Source: Siphonodentalium dalli
Lineage: Eukaryota; Mollusca; Scaphopoda; Gadilida; Siphonodentaliidae
Length of the DNA stretch: 64,000 nucleotides
Direction of reading: 5' to 3'
Assembly (NCBI GenBank): GCA_032622095.1
Contig: CP136069.1
Location: 44,986,194-45,050,193, forward strand
A program made the position numbers and the translations under genes. The notes below the pieces were generated by a model. The model worked only from the letters and a program-made list of their open reading frames with translations, did not search any database and had not been told where the DNA came from. Below are positions 23,401 through 38,400 of this stretch, in pieces (position 1 is the stretch's first letter; each line of letters opens with the position of its first letter).

Positions 23401-26400
23401 ACTTTACACCCAGGATCGTGGGCGGGAGTTATCTTGCTTGAATGTCTACGGATTAGGTTGAATGGATGCTTTGTGTATATGAACATAGAGGACAGCATTT
23501 ATCAAACATGATGATATAAAATCTGCATATATTAGAGGTCCCTTTGAATGCTAAAGCAATGAGAGTTATTAGTAAACAAAGCCTTGTTACGATCGTATCA
23601 TCACTTTTCCTTTTTCTATCACGGTAAGTGATATACCATTTTGAAGACTGATTAACCCTTTACCCAACAAACCGGCCAAAACCGGCCAAATAAAGCTTCA
23701 ACAGCCTAAAATATCTTCGGTCTGTCTCAATAGAACCATACAAATATGGATATCATTGGAACCGGCTCCTTGACCACATTGTGATAGTTACAGTTATGCC
23801 CTGTGCCAATGCATTCTCTTATATATGCGAGTCGACCATAGGTCGCCTCGCATATATAAGAGAATGCATTGGCCTAAAAAAACTTTTTACCATTTTTTCT
23901 TACATTCTTTAACAATTTTATAATTTTTAATGTGTTAAGCCAATGCATTCTCTTATATATGCGAGGCGACCTATGGTCAACTCGCATCTATAAGAGAATG
24001 CATTGGCACAGGGCCCTTCTGTTGGGTAAAGGGTTAATCGCAGACATGTCAGATGATTAATAACATTCAGGGGTTCACATGAATGCCTGAGCTCCATGTG
24101 TAAATGTAGTATGTCTTTTTAATGAAATATCGTTACAGAAGAGTAACGGGATGGGACTCGGTCCAAAACAGCATCAGCCCAACCAATATCCCAAGTTGTT
24201 GCAGACCGAGAAGACATGTTCTAAGCATTGTTTAAATTTGGGACTGTCAGAATACCAAAATATACGTCAGATTTGTTGCCTTTGCCATGGGTCACGAAGT
24301 TCATCAACCCTGACTGTGTGATCTCGAACTACCTGGTAGTCATGTTATGAGAACATTGCGCTTCTAAGAATCAACATCTAATTAATTATCTCATAAACTC
24401 TATGACCAACATTCCCTTGAGAGGACATCAGCAATGGGCTTTGATTCATGTATCCTTACTCTGTCCCTTTTAAGTACAGATGTACTTACCTATCATAATT
24501 TGACAGCCTTTTGAGTTTGGAGACCCTATAACAAAATTTCCTACTGATGCGACAGTCTGGTAAAAGTTGTTCTGTTACAATGTTTAAATTAAGACAACTT
24601 TTCGCTTTGTGAACGTTGAAAACCAAATGTATACACATATGTATAAATAAAGTGTCATTTATTATTTCGATTTTATAAGGTTTCCTGTCAAAACTTCAAA
24701 AAGTTCCCATGTTTTGTACTGGTGGAATATGATCTCTACGGATGTAGCCAGAGTAGAGACTCATGGTATTATCTAATTACTAACCAGACGAGTATACAAC
24801 TTTATCCCTGGCTAACCTCCACACAATGGGGTCATGTGTGGCTGCCAGGTCCGCAGCACAATTCCTGTCAAGAAATTCTGTATAAACTGGTATTCTTTGA
24901 AACATATTTTCTACCTGTAGAAAGATAAAGATTACATGTAACTCATAAGTGAATCATATTAGCGTCATATTATTTTTCTGAATTCCAGACAAAACAAGAG
25001 CATTGCTAGGACATGGCAAAATATGCCTGTGGTAATTCCAACAAAAAAATAGGTGAAATTTTCAGTTTCATTCAGTTCCGACTTATTTAAGTTATCATCG
25101 GAAATGAAAATTGAGTGCAAATTCCAACAAAAAGGGCCATATAACCACTGATATAACATAATAATAAGCATAATTTTTTAAATGAGCGTATAATTGAGCC
25201 AAGCCCATACCTCCATCTCGATTGGAGTATGCTCACTTGAAAAGTGAGGGAGTGAAGCAGACACACAATATATAATATATATATGCCTTTAAATAATATT
25301 TAGCAAAGAGTAGACATAATTGTTTTATAATTCATTAGTCGCACGAAGCAAATTCTAAGGCTTGGTATGGTTCAGGCCATAAAAATACCTAGATTATCAT
25401 CACCTCCAAGCCTTGAAATAGTGTGTCTGTCATTTGCAGAATGAGGTCCCCAGAGGGTGAATTTAGTGATGCTACCCTGCATAGCGGGCTAGCATCACCA
25501 AATTCACCCACTGGGAACCTCATTCTGCTGAGGTGTAAGCAGAATGAGGTCCCCAGAGATTGAATTTGGTGATGCTAGCCCTCTGGGGACCTCATTCTGA
25601 AAATGACAGACACACTATTTCAAGGCTTGATCACCTCCATTACCTATCAGATTTTTTAAAACCCTTTTATGAAGGGAGGTGCGCTGGTGCAGCATTAAAG
25701 ATCCTCTGCCAGTGCATTCACTTATATGTGCGAGTCTCCCATAGGGAGCCTGGCCTATACAAGAGAATGCAGTGGCTTACAAGGTCAAGGTAAATATTGT
25801 TAGGCCAATGCATTTTCTTATATATGCAAGGCTCCCTGTGAGAGACTCACATATATAAGAGAATGCATTGGCACAGGGTATTCGCAAAATTTCAGGAAGC
25901 TCCAGTCATGGAAGTGTTAATACTTGTGATGCCCCTACACCCATAGTCAAATATAGTTTTGTCCTATTTTAAATGAACACTTTTCAAATCACCACACAAA
26001 TTCCAAATAGAGATTGGGAATATAACAATATTATCGTTTTGTACGAATTGCTCTCACCTGTGTAACTTGTGCAGTGTGTAACGTTCTTCATGTTAGGCAT
26101 GTAGAGAACCATAAGACAATAGAAATATACTTTGTATGGTTTATTTACAGCTATTACGCTTAACTGACATGTGTAAATATTAGTACAATGCTTGCATGTA
26201 TATAAGGAGCAATTTTCCACAAAAAAGTTATGATAACCTGAGTATTTATTTTTATTGAGTGCAAATACCGACAAAAATGGCCATAATTCTGGTGAAAATT
26301 GGCAGGTGGAACCAGAATTCGAACTTAACCTGTATTTTGTGCTAGTAAACCCACGTACAAAATTGCATTCCATTCAGTAGAGACTATCTCAAGTTATCAT

Positions 26401-29400
26401 CCAGAAACCAAAAGCGAACGAATGCACACATGGACAGACTACATTCACCCTCCAGGGACCTCAATCTGCAAATGTCCGGCACCATATTTTCAAGCCGATG
26501 TTCAAGTTTCATACCTCCTCTGCACTTTCTCTACAGGAATGTGCCATAGATATGGTAAAATTCATAAAGGTTTCATAATCCAAGGGGAAGAACTCCAGCG
26601 ATGATCGAATGAGAGTACCAAGTCCTTCTTCAAACCCCTGAAAAGAAAAAAACAGATATTACGATCATTTGTAGATAGCTCCTTTTTCAGTTAAATATGA
26701 GGCCAATCTTATAAAGAAGGTAGCTATCTCACAAATAAGTATTGAATGAATCTCTATCAGTATCATGTTAAATGAAACTAACCAATATGTCACACAGAAA
26801 TCAATGCCAACTGTATCATTGTGAAAATAATATGTAAGGTATATGTTTGGGCATTACATGCCTTCTTACTTAAAGATAAATAACCAATAAAACTATCTTT
26901 CTCCCATGGAAATGAATGAAACCTAAAATTTAGTAGAATATTAACCATAAGTGGGTGTCAGTGTTGAAACGACTAGGGTATTTCGTAGTCGACTAATCAA
27001 CAGTCAAAATTCCCATGGAAACATTACATTTTACTATGTGGCTATTGAGTACTAAATACACAAGAAGTTTGCCAATTTATAATATATTTTGGATATACCC
27101 AACATTGTTAACAATGTAGTAAGTATCTACCTTAAGTAAGTCATCAAATTATATTTAATATCATTTTAAAATTGAAGTAAATCACTGCGATATAACTGCT
27201 GTTAATGAGTTCCCATTTTTTGCGGTGTTACATTGAGACTCAGAAGTGGTGCTCTCAGAAACCGGTGCTACTAAATTTATATCCATCTAATTAATACTGG
27301 GTGTCTTGGTACAGGGTACTTTGAGATTTCTAAGAAGGAAAAAAAATGTAACAAATGTAAGATTAACTAATAGTTAAAGTAACCAGAAGTAACCATTTGT
27401 ACCCAATGTACCTATGGGCCTGAAATTAGTTCAGGAAATATGTTTTCTAATTTGTAATCAATGTAACAGGGTACTTTGAGATTTCTAAGAAAAGAAAAAA
27501 AAAGTAACAAATGTAACATTAACTAATAGGTGAAGTAACAAGAAGTAACAATTTGTACCCCGTGAACCCAAGGTCCTGGAAGTAATTCAGGAAATATGTT
27601 TTCTAATTTGTAACCAATGTACCCGACGTAACAACAGGGTACAAAAGTTGTGATTTTTTTCGGCGTATCAAAATTTGCCATATATGCTTGGCTTGCGTTT
27701 GATTTGGTTTTTTTATTGCTCATTTAGTGTTGTATTATGATACATTCATCATACCATATCCGTACACATTAGTCCATGCTCATAGTCACATACTGAATTA
27801 ATTCCACACTGCGTCCACGATATGTGTACAGTAATGCCCTAAGTAATCGACCTCTTAACCACAGCAGAATTATGGGTAACTTTTCAGGATTTAGTCGGAA
27901 AAATGGCTTGTTGCCATTCATCGGAAAGCTCTCGGGCAGAGCTTTCCGATGAATGGCAACAAGCCATATTCCGACTAAATCCTGAAAAGTTACCCATAAT
28001 TCTGCTGTGGTTAAGAGGTCGATTACTTAGAGCATTACTGTACGCCATGTGACGTGGCAGCTGATACTGTTATCTTTGATCAGCCATCGCGCAACGATGT
28101 TTATTTATTAGCAACATTGTCGATTGTTTGTGTAAGTAATTCTACTAAATAGTGCTGAATTTGTTTTAACTTTTAACACTGTCGTTGTTATTGTTGGTAC
28201 ATGTGTATATTGTATTGTACCATTGTTCTGTTAAAATATAGTGCGTGTTCTGCGTTCTCAATTTAATGCATCTAATCAACTTGGGATTCTGGAGTCGACT
28301 TTTGGTGAACAATTCATTGACACCGACTAATCGACAAATCCTTTTAACACTAGTGAGTGTAAAAAATGCACCATTGATGTTGCATAACCATATATGTTGT
28401 AACATGGGTTTTGGGAGCATAGTATAAAATGTGCAGGTGAAGTTCATTGAAAGGAAATTATTTCCCCATGGTTCACACTGCCACTTTCCAAATTTTAAAA
28501 ATGCAAAAATAATTCACTTTTGGCAAAAAATACTTTCATTTGTCAAAATATTTGGCAAGAGAGTTCTTGATTCCAAATAGTCCAGGTATTAGTTTCCAAA
28601 AGTAGTTAATCTGATTGCATATGTCACAAGCAAAGGAATAGTGTCTAATGGCAATGTTTATACCCGTTTCTTTAAAGGTGTCTGTAAGTTAATGTATCAT
28701 GATGATTGGTTTATTATTTCACAGGGGAGGAAGGAGCAAGAATCTTCTAAAAAATTAGCTACAGTGATGGATCTGTTGTCTATTTATGTCAACTTGACAT
28801 GCACAGCATTTAGATCTATTGCAATTATAAATCAATAGAATAGCCATTTTAATACATAAGTATAAACTTTCTGTAAACCCCTTAACCCTTTACCCAACAG
28901 AACGGCCCTGTGCCAATGCATTCTCTTATATATGCGAGTCGACCATAGGTCGCCTCGCATATATAAGAGAATGCATTGGCTTAACACATTAAAAATTATA
29001 AAATTGTTAAAGAATGTAAGAAAAAATGGTAAAAAGTGTTAAAAAAAGATTTTTTTTAGGCCAATGCATTCTCTTATATATGCGAGGCGACCTATGGTCG
29101 GCTCGCATATATAAGAGAATGCATTGGCACAGGGCATTACTGTAACCATCACAATGTGGTCAATGAGCCGGTTCCAATGATATTTTATGGTGTTGAAGCT
29201 TTATTTGGCCGGTTTTGGCCGGTTTGTTGGGTAAAGGGTTAATTTCGGCCCAATATCATTTGACAATTTCCAAAAGAATTTGGCAAAGTAAAATGTTGAT
29301 CAGCGTGAACCATGTATTTCACTGACTTTTTCCCAAACATCCTGCGCTAACGACTCTTGGTTCATCACTTTTGCTGCAATTTCAAATAACATCTGAAATA

Positions 29401-32400
29401 GAAAAACAATTTAGCTAGAAGTGTTATATACACTCGGCTTTCATGAATAATATATTAACAAGAATAAGTTTCTGATCAAATATGAAATGTTCAGGTTCAA
29501 GCATCTGTAACTAATGATATCTAGTAACTAAGGATATCTAGTAACTAAGGATTATATGAACCCATAGTACGGCAGAAATTAAATTAATTTTCTTGACTGA
29601 AGATAAAAAAAACAGGTATTTCATGAAAATAAAACAAGTCAACCACTTCAAAAATCTAAATAACCAACAGAAATTTCTTTGGCTCATGTCAACTGAACAC
29701 CTGCTGAAACTTAACTCTTTTATGACAGAAGTTAGGGCTGGTGCAGCATTAAAGATCCTGTTCCAGTGTATTAGCTTATATATGCAAGTCTCCCATAGAG
29801 TGCCTCGCATATTTAAGAGAATGCATGGCTTACAAGGTCAAGATAAATATTGTTAGGCCAATGTATTCCCTTAAATATGTGGGGCTCCCTATGGGAAGCT
29901 CCAACTGGTCATGGAAGGGTTAATAATTATTTCTGGTAAAACTGGATAAGATGAGCTAAATTTATTCAAGAGTTGAACAAGAAAGTGCTAAATTTGTATC
30001 ACTAACCTCAGTGTTTCCAAGTGTTTCTTCCTCAAACACCAGTAAAACAGAATGAAGAAGTATATACACAACATACTGCGATGTGGTAGAAATCACCTGT
30101 AACATAGAGCAAAAAAATTTATGCAATAGTTCTTCTAACACGAAGACCTTATGGAACATCTCAGAAAATGCTTCACACCAGTCATTCAGAAGATATGAAA
30201 CCAAGCACATATCCAAAAAGCGATTATATCTAAAGGAATTTAATTTAAACTTAAGGATACTTATTAACCCTTTACCCAACAGAAGGGCCCTGTGCCAATG
30301 CATTCTTTTATATATGCGAGTCGACCATAGGTCGCCTCGCATATATAAGAGAATGCATTGGCTTAACACATTAAAAAATATAAAATTGTTAAATAATGTA
30401 AGAAAAAATGGTAAAAAGTGTTAAAAAAAGATTTTTTTTAGGCCAATGCATTCTCTTATATATGCGAGGCGACCTATGGTCGACTCGCATATATAAGAGA
30501 ATGCATTGGCACAGGGCATAACTGTAACTATCACAATATGAAACCAAGCACATATCCAAAAAGCGATTATATCTAAAGGAATTTAATTTAAACTAAAGGA
30601 TACTTATTAACCCTTTACCCAACAAACCGGCCAAAACCGGCCAAATAAAGCTTCAACAGTCTAAAATATCTTCGGTCTGTCTCAATAGAACCATACAAAT
30701 ATGGATATCATTGGAACCGGCTCATTGACCACATTGTGATGGTTACAGTTATGCCCTGTGCCAATGCATTCTCTTATATATGCGAGTCGACCATAGGTCG
30801 CCTCGCATATATAAGAGAATGCATTGGCATTTAACAATTTTATAATATTTTCTTACATTTTTAAACAATTTTAATAATATTTTTCTACATTCTTTGACAA
30901 TTTTATCATTGTTAATATGTGTTAAGCCAATGCATTCTCTTATATATGCGAGGCGACCTATGGTCGACTCGCATATATAAGAGAATGCATTGGCACAGGG
31001 CCGTTCTGTTGGGTAAAGGGTTAATAAGGATACTTATTTGTACTCTGCAATTGAAATTTAATGATGTCCTGTCAATACACAATACCAATGTCAGACATCT
31101 AATTAGTTATTGCTCAAGTTGCCTCATTAATTCATCATTTAGATTGTCAAGTGGCAAGCGATCACGCAATCACACGCTGATACATGTCATCTGTTGCTAG
31201 CTTCATTTTTTTGCAAATGTTAGGACGAGTGGGTAGATTGGTTGTCAAGCTACAGTGGAGAGTAATTAAGAAATTTAGGTTATTGAGAAATAAACTTAAT
31301 GGCTAATTGTGTGACATTCAATGGTTTTATAGTATTCTGTGAATTGACAGCCTGCAATTTAATTATATAGCTTAATATTTTCACTGCTAAATGAATTTAT
31401 GACATCATGTGCTGAGCTATTGACATTATTGCCATTTTCCAGTGGAAAAAATATAATGGGAATATCACAGTTCCAGTTATGAATAATGGCATACTACTAG
31501 TGTGCTGAAGTATGTCCGTAAGTAAATGCATAGTTATGGACGTCATAGCAATGATGAGGTTAAAATGGACTGGAAGAATTGATTCCTCCAGGGAGTGGCC
31601 TGGAGAACAACTTGGGAGACATCTTCTCCCTAAAATGTGCCACTTCTCCCTATTTTTGTCCCAGGGATAAGTGACTTCTCTCTCATATAGCAGTATGCCC
31701 CAACAGCATATTAACCCTTTACCCAACAGAATATACCCTGTGCCAATGCATTCTCTTATATATGCGAGTCAACCATAGGTCGCCTCGCATATATAAGAGA
31801 ATGCATTGGCTTAACACATTAAAAATTATAAAATTGTTAAAGAATGTAAGAATATTTTTTTTAGGCCAATGCATTCTCTTATATATGCGAGGCGACCTAT
31901 GGTCGACTCGCATATATAAGAGAATGCATTGGCACAGGGCATAACTGTAACCATCACAATGTGGTCAAGGAGCCGGTTCCAATGATATCCATATTTGTAT
32001 GGTTCTATTGAGACAGACCGAAGAGATTTTAGGCTGTTGAAGCTTTATTTGGCCGGTTTTGGCCGGTATGTTGGGTAAAGGGTTAAAAGAATATTTACTG
32101 TTTATAATGGTGTCCTTTCTCACTACAATGATTATATAAATGGGCTCTCGTGTTGCATAATATTTATTGGATAATAGGTGGGTGATATTGGGGTGCAAAT
32201 TGAACTTCAGCCAATGCTCCTTCTCCCTGATAACAGTCCACGTCTCCTAATAACCAAACAGGGAGAAGTGAATTCTCCCAATTCTCCCAATTAGAAAGCC
32301 CAAACTGGTCCCTGATCTATTCAGTAAACAAACAGTTAAAAAAAAGCAGACTCCAAAAAACTTACTGATTTCCCATTAAATGGTTCTGAATCCAGCAGAT

Positions 32401-35400
32401 TGAACAGAAAATCGAATGATCTGAGTTGTAGCGAGACATTGCCCATTTTCTTTATGACGTTAAAGTTGGCTTCCGATTCGGACAGATAAAGCGATCTGAT
32501 GACAGTCCAAGCCAGAACCAGTGGACCGTGACATACGTCTGTTGTTCCCAGCTCCTCAAATAGCTTACTCAGCTGTATAAATTCAGTTTTGTCTTTATAA
32601 AGGGCTAGTTCTGAAAAACTTGAAAAAAAATGGCAGGATTTGCATGAACATAGGTGCTCAACTTTTCTGGAAAAAAGAACATCATAGCCACATATAAATT
32701 TCAGAAATATTGTTCTGACGTTAACATTTCAATTATTAAGGTGATGAAAAGTTCCTGTAAGCACAATAGGGACACATTTTTTGGCACAAGCATTTTTTTT
32801 TAAATACGAAATTCATATCAAGTCAATGTGTATAAAAAGTAGGTATTTCTATTCTTTAACTAAATCTCATATCAACAACAATGGTAATCTTTAACATAAT
32901 ATATCTCATTTAACCACTGATTTAACAACAAAAACAAATGGTAAAAAAATATGGAAGCTGAAAACAGTTTTTATTAAAAATACTATTAATAGTTTGTAAA
33001 CAAACAAAAAACAAAAAAACAAGTAATGTATTAAAATTTCATTATAAAATCAAGTTCTCCTCTGATAAATATTAAAGCGGCCTTGGCTAACTTACTTCTC
33101 TTCCTGTGATGCCTTTATAAAGTTCTCCATGTCAAGTATTTGCAGAAGGACCAAAACTTCTAAGTAACTGGAATCATGTAGAAACATGTTAGCTGAATTG
33201 GCAAAAGCACAGAAGATCACATTTTTTCAGGGACATATGAATAGGAATATGGGTAATTGTACAAACATTAAATTTTAGTGGTTTATAGCACACAAACGGT
33301 GAAAGTTATATTGTGAAGATGTCATCCATTCTGATCTTGCACACTACAATTTGGATATGAAACTGATCATGGCCTTCAGCAAGCAACCTCCTACAGCCAT
33401 GGACCTTTCCACAGTTGTCCACAGCTGTCAATCAAATAATTAAAAGTAGATATTTTCTACCAATCAGTGACTGAGCCAGTCACTTGCAGCATTGAGAATT
33501 CTTTATTCACTCTAGTTTTTATATCTGCGCATACTTTCCTTGTTAAATAGTGTATATTCAAATAACTTTTTTGTTGCCAAATCATACTGTTATCAAATTT
33601 TTATTTGTGCATTAATGTTGGAAATTTCATCCACGATTATACAGTTTTTCATTTTTCAAATTCTCCCACTGCCTGCATAGTTGGTCATTCATTCGATTGT
33701 TAAAAAATTTGATTATTTGCTTTGCTTCAAATTCCGTATGCCACACAATGAACCCAAAACTTCTAAACAGAATGAATGTGCATGTGCAGGCAAAATGGTC
33801 ACATGAGTCAAGTGACTTTCGTTTGGCAATGGCAACAGGAGTTACTTTTCACATGTATGTGTGGCTACACCTTGCTATATATGATTCTTTAGGACTAACC
33901 TTATTCTTTGTAGATACTTTTCTGCTGAAGCGTCTAACAATCGTCTATAAGTCTGTCGTCTGCCAAAGCCATGTCTCTGAAAGCAGATGTAAAGTGGTAG
34001 CTATGACAACCTTGAATCTCAGACAGTAATAGCAACAACATTACCTCTATCATTGTTTGAGGTAAAAACAAATCATTCCAGGAAAATCTATTAAATAGGG
34101 GCTAAATCCATATATCCTGTAAACTGATACTGTACATAACAAAAAATGCTATATGCAAAATAAATACACAGAACAGCATGTGATGTGAGCGCGATGAGTG
34201 AGATGGCATAAAAATACAAGAAGCGAAAGTCTTGAGGTTATCATTCCACAAACACAAGAGTGCTATAAACCATCGGCCAGTAACACATGTGTACATTTCT
34301 GTGTTTATCACACACCTGCCACATCTTAATTTTTTCTATTTTTAAAGTTCCTGTTTTATTGTTGAGTCAAATCAACATTGTCCCATTCCACATACATGTG
34401 TGGAACAGCTTAGAAAATAAGACACAGTCCAAAATGGAAGATCAAATGTTTTTCGGACAGTATTAAACAGGTGTGTAATTAATAATGAGGGGATTGATCT
34501 TTACAATCTTGCAGTTGTTCCAACTATTGAAATACAACCCTTTATCTACTAAATACTCATTGAACAGAAGTTCCCTCAGGAAATAATCAGTTCAACAAAC
34601 GACATATGGTTGTTTGTTGAACTTATTATCTGAACATTCCCATCCAATAAATAGGATTCCTTCTGTACTGTATTGTATCATCTATCTATTTTCCTGAAAA
34701 CCCTCCAGATGAATAATAGACCATACCAATGTATTCTTTTATAAATCATTGGGAGAATCCATTTAATAAAGGGGTAAATTTCTGCCGCTTTTTATGCACT
34801 TTCTAACAAAACACAGCACACGATAGAGTCTCGCATATATAAGTGAATGCACTGGCTTACAAGGTCAAGGTAAATATTGTTAAGCCAATGTATTCACTTA
34901 TATATGCGAGGCTCCCTATTGGCACAGGGTTTTTCGCAAAATTTCATGAAGCTCGTCATGGAAGGGTTAAATTAAAACCTGCTACAGGAAATTGATTTCA
35001 GGAAAAGATTTCACAAATTTACAGCTGTATTTCCAACTATCCAGACAAGCTGCAATTCCTAACAGACCTGTATTTATAATACCTTGAATTTCTGGAACAA
35101 ATTAATGAATTCTTTTTGACCAATTTCAAAATCTCTAAAATACAGCAGAAGAATTTCCAGAATTGCACACTGAAAAACAAAACAAAATCAATAACTAAAC
35201 ATTCACATAAGTAGAATACTTAGTTCCTAATGTAGTATTACATTACAAGACACTTAACCCTTTACCCAACAGAAAGGCCCTGTGCCAATGCATTCTCTTA
35301 TATATGCGAGTCGACCATAGGTCGCCTCGCATATATAAGAGAATGCATTGGCTTAACTCATTACAAATTATAAAATTGTTAAAGAATGTAAGAAAAAATG

Positions 35401-38400
35401 GTAAAAAGTGTTAAAAAAAGATTTTTTTTAGGCCAATGCATTCTCTTATATATGCGAGGCGACCTATGGTCGACTCGCATATATAAGAGAATGCATTGGC
35501 ACAGGGCATAACTGTAACTATCACAATGTGGTCAAGGAGCCGATTCCAATGATATCCATATTTGTATGGTTCTATTGAGACAGACCGAAGATATTTTAGG
35601 CTGTTGAAGCTTTATTTGGCCGGTTTTGGCCGGTTTGTTGGGTAAAGGGTTAAGCAGGTGTTCCAAATGTATTATTACAGTATAATTATACCTCATTAAT
35701 TTAGTGCAGACATGTTCTGTTACAGTTGAAATTGTCATGACTTTAAATATGGTAACAATGTCCTCCTTTCTTATGTCACAGTATCTTCCTCGAACTACTC
35801 AGATAATTATATTGCACATTGATCTTCTTCTTCTTCTTCTAATTTGTAATGGATATATGGAAGCAAGTGCAGTGCTCAGATGCGGACGTAAGAAAGGAGG
35901 ACATTGTCACAGTATGTTACCATATTTAAGCATTGTATTATCCAAGGACAATAAACAATTGTCATGATTGATTCATGATAGATCAATAGAAGAAGAAGAA
36001 GAAGATCAATGTGCAATATAATTATCTGAGTAGTTCGAGGAAGATACTGTGGCAAAGAGTAAGAATGATTGATTCATGTTACCAAATGCTTAAATATTTG
36101 TTGAAAAATAAACTAATAAAGGCATTAGTTAGTTTATTTATTGCACAACCATTGTTTATTGTCCTTGGATAATACAAACCAATTACATTTACAATGTCAT
36201 TGACAATTTCAACTGTAACAGAACATGTCTTCACTAAATTAATGAGGTATAGTCTACATAAATCACAAGTTACAGCAATATCAACCTAAATGTTAGTATA
36301 TTACAAGCTACAATCTTCAGAGTGTGCAATAAATATAGAACAACATAGTTGTGTGAACATGTTAAAGTGATGTGAAACACTCTGGTATGGTGATCAAATA
36401 GAAATGGAGAATAATCTTGTTCAAAGTAGTAATTTTTACAAATAGTATATCCAAATCGACAACACACACCGTCATTCTTATATAATAATTAAATGCAGTG
36501 ACTCTCCATGGCGAAATCGTTTTCGTTAGTTTATCGCCAATAGATGCGTCCTGAATCGAGTAGTAAATATTTACAATTGAGCGTAATTCTGACGATGTTT
36601 TCAATGGAGTGGTATGGTCGATTTGCTTCAAATTTTCAGCGATGTTAGTAGAATGTTACATTCCTCCAGTTGTAATAGCGCATGAATACTAATTTATCAG
36701 TTTCACGCACCTGAACAAGTACATAATATGTCTTAAACGTTATTGCACTCATCTATAGTGCCGCGAGGTAAAACTAAAAACTAGGGTTCTCCAATTACCA
36801 TCGCATCACAACAACCTTGTGCAATAATGTTAAAAAGTTCACACACTTGTGTTGTTTTAACTATTTTTATTTTACAAAACATTTTGGCTGCATATGAATC
36901 TATAGCATGCTTCTCTCGCTGTCATCTCATCATTTCTGCATATAAAGAATAAACTATTCAAATGTAAAGTTGTAGAACTGAATGGGAGAGAGAATCCACC
37001 CAGTATTAAAATAAAAGGTTAAAGTAGAAGCTCAGTCAGTTAGCTGAGTAGCTGAGCGCACTAACCTGCTCCTTCAGGTTCTGGTAAGCCCAAACTAACT
37101 CTTGCCTTTCATTCTGAAATTAAATTCATAAGTGGAAAATAATATGTTTTTTCTCTGATAAAAACTACTACTGTTCTACAGTTATAAAATGTATGCAATA
37201 AAGATGCATTATCGTAATTAATGCTCCCAAATTACTATTTCTTTGGCTTCTGGGGTAAAAATTTTATACCATAGTTGACAGTGGATAGCATTATTTTGTT
37301 GCAATTAATCGATTCTGATAACTAAAGCGTATTTAGGAGAAATGTTGTTGTTGTTGATGATATGACGACCGTCTGATCGGATTAAGTACCACTAAACTGA
37401 ATGGGAATCCAAAAAAATGGTTATTGCTTTAATTAATTAGCTGATGTTAAGACAATAAGATTTTACCTCTCATTCCTCAAAATCTCAAGAAAAGAGTTTC
37501 CTGGTAATTTGGTACTCATGCCAGACCTGTTTACTTTCAAAATTGGAAATAGGGAGATTTGTCCTCAGAAATAGGGAGATTTAGTGAAAATAAAAAAGGC
37601 CGCTCGGCCACAGTGTCCCCCGAACCGGTGGCTTCATTTGGAGCGGAGGCTTTGTAGAAGTATACTATATGAATAAGACACTTGTGCATTGTCTCATTAC
37701 TGACATGCATACAAATAACCAAATCTTAAAAAATCTCTTAAAGTCAAAATATAACCTCAAATTGGCACAAAATGAAGAAAATTACAAGAAAAATTGAATT
37801 TTCTAAGTCGAAAAGCACCATAACTCTGAGAAAAATCATTCAAACTTGACCTGTATCATGATATGACTGATCCACATGAAAACGGTATTTGCAATTAAAG
37901 GATCCAAACTTGAGATATCATCCGGAAACCGAAAAAATGAGAAATTTTCTAAGTAAAACAAGTCGAATAAAAGGTCGGTAGACCTCATGTCCGCCTCTAA
38001 GCATCGGCTTGATACAACCGTTGTTTGCGCATAAAAATTGGCATGGCGAAACACGAAATCGAATTTGATCTGTCTTTTGTGCTAGTGAACCTACATATAC
38101 CAAATTTAATTTCATTCAGTACACATTTAAAAGTTATCATCCGGAAACCTCAAATTGGCAAAAATTATAAGTAAAAAAGGGACATAACTCTGGTGAAAAT
38201 TGGCGGGCAGAACCCGAATTCGAACTTGACCTGTGTTTTGCTGGGAGAAAGACACATACCAAATTTGGTTTAAATCTGATTAACTCTACTAAAGTTATCA
38301 TCCGGACACCAACTTTTGGGGTTTTATATGTCGGGTCGGCGGACAAAAAAGGGGGCATAAGTTCCAGGGTTGGTGATTTTTTTGATTTTTTAAAAATTAA

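Noticed and set aside
24722-24780. Continuation of exon 17 past its donor
   Set aside because: The frame meets TAG and TAA right after GT; the GT fits a donor, and exon 18 supplies the right phase.
28900-29130. MITE hairpins considered as microRNA precursors
   Set aside because: Stems are near-perfect and repeated in dozens of copies with transposon ends; this fits MITEs and, if anything, small interfering RNA sources rather than a conserved microRNA.
29962-30369. 135-codon minus-strand frame including 'QCILLYMRGDLWSTRIYKRM'
   Set aside because: The repeated peptide is the translation of the MITE hairpin stem and recurs at every copy (30083, 30919, 31719, 57801, 57871). It contains exon 14 in frame but reads through intron and transposon.
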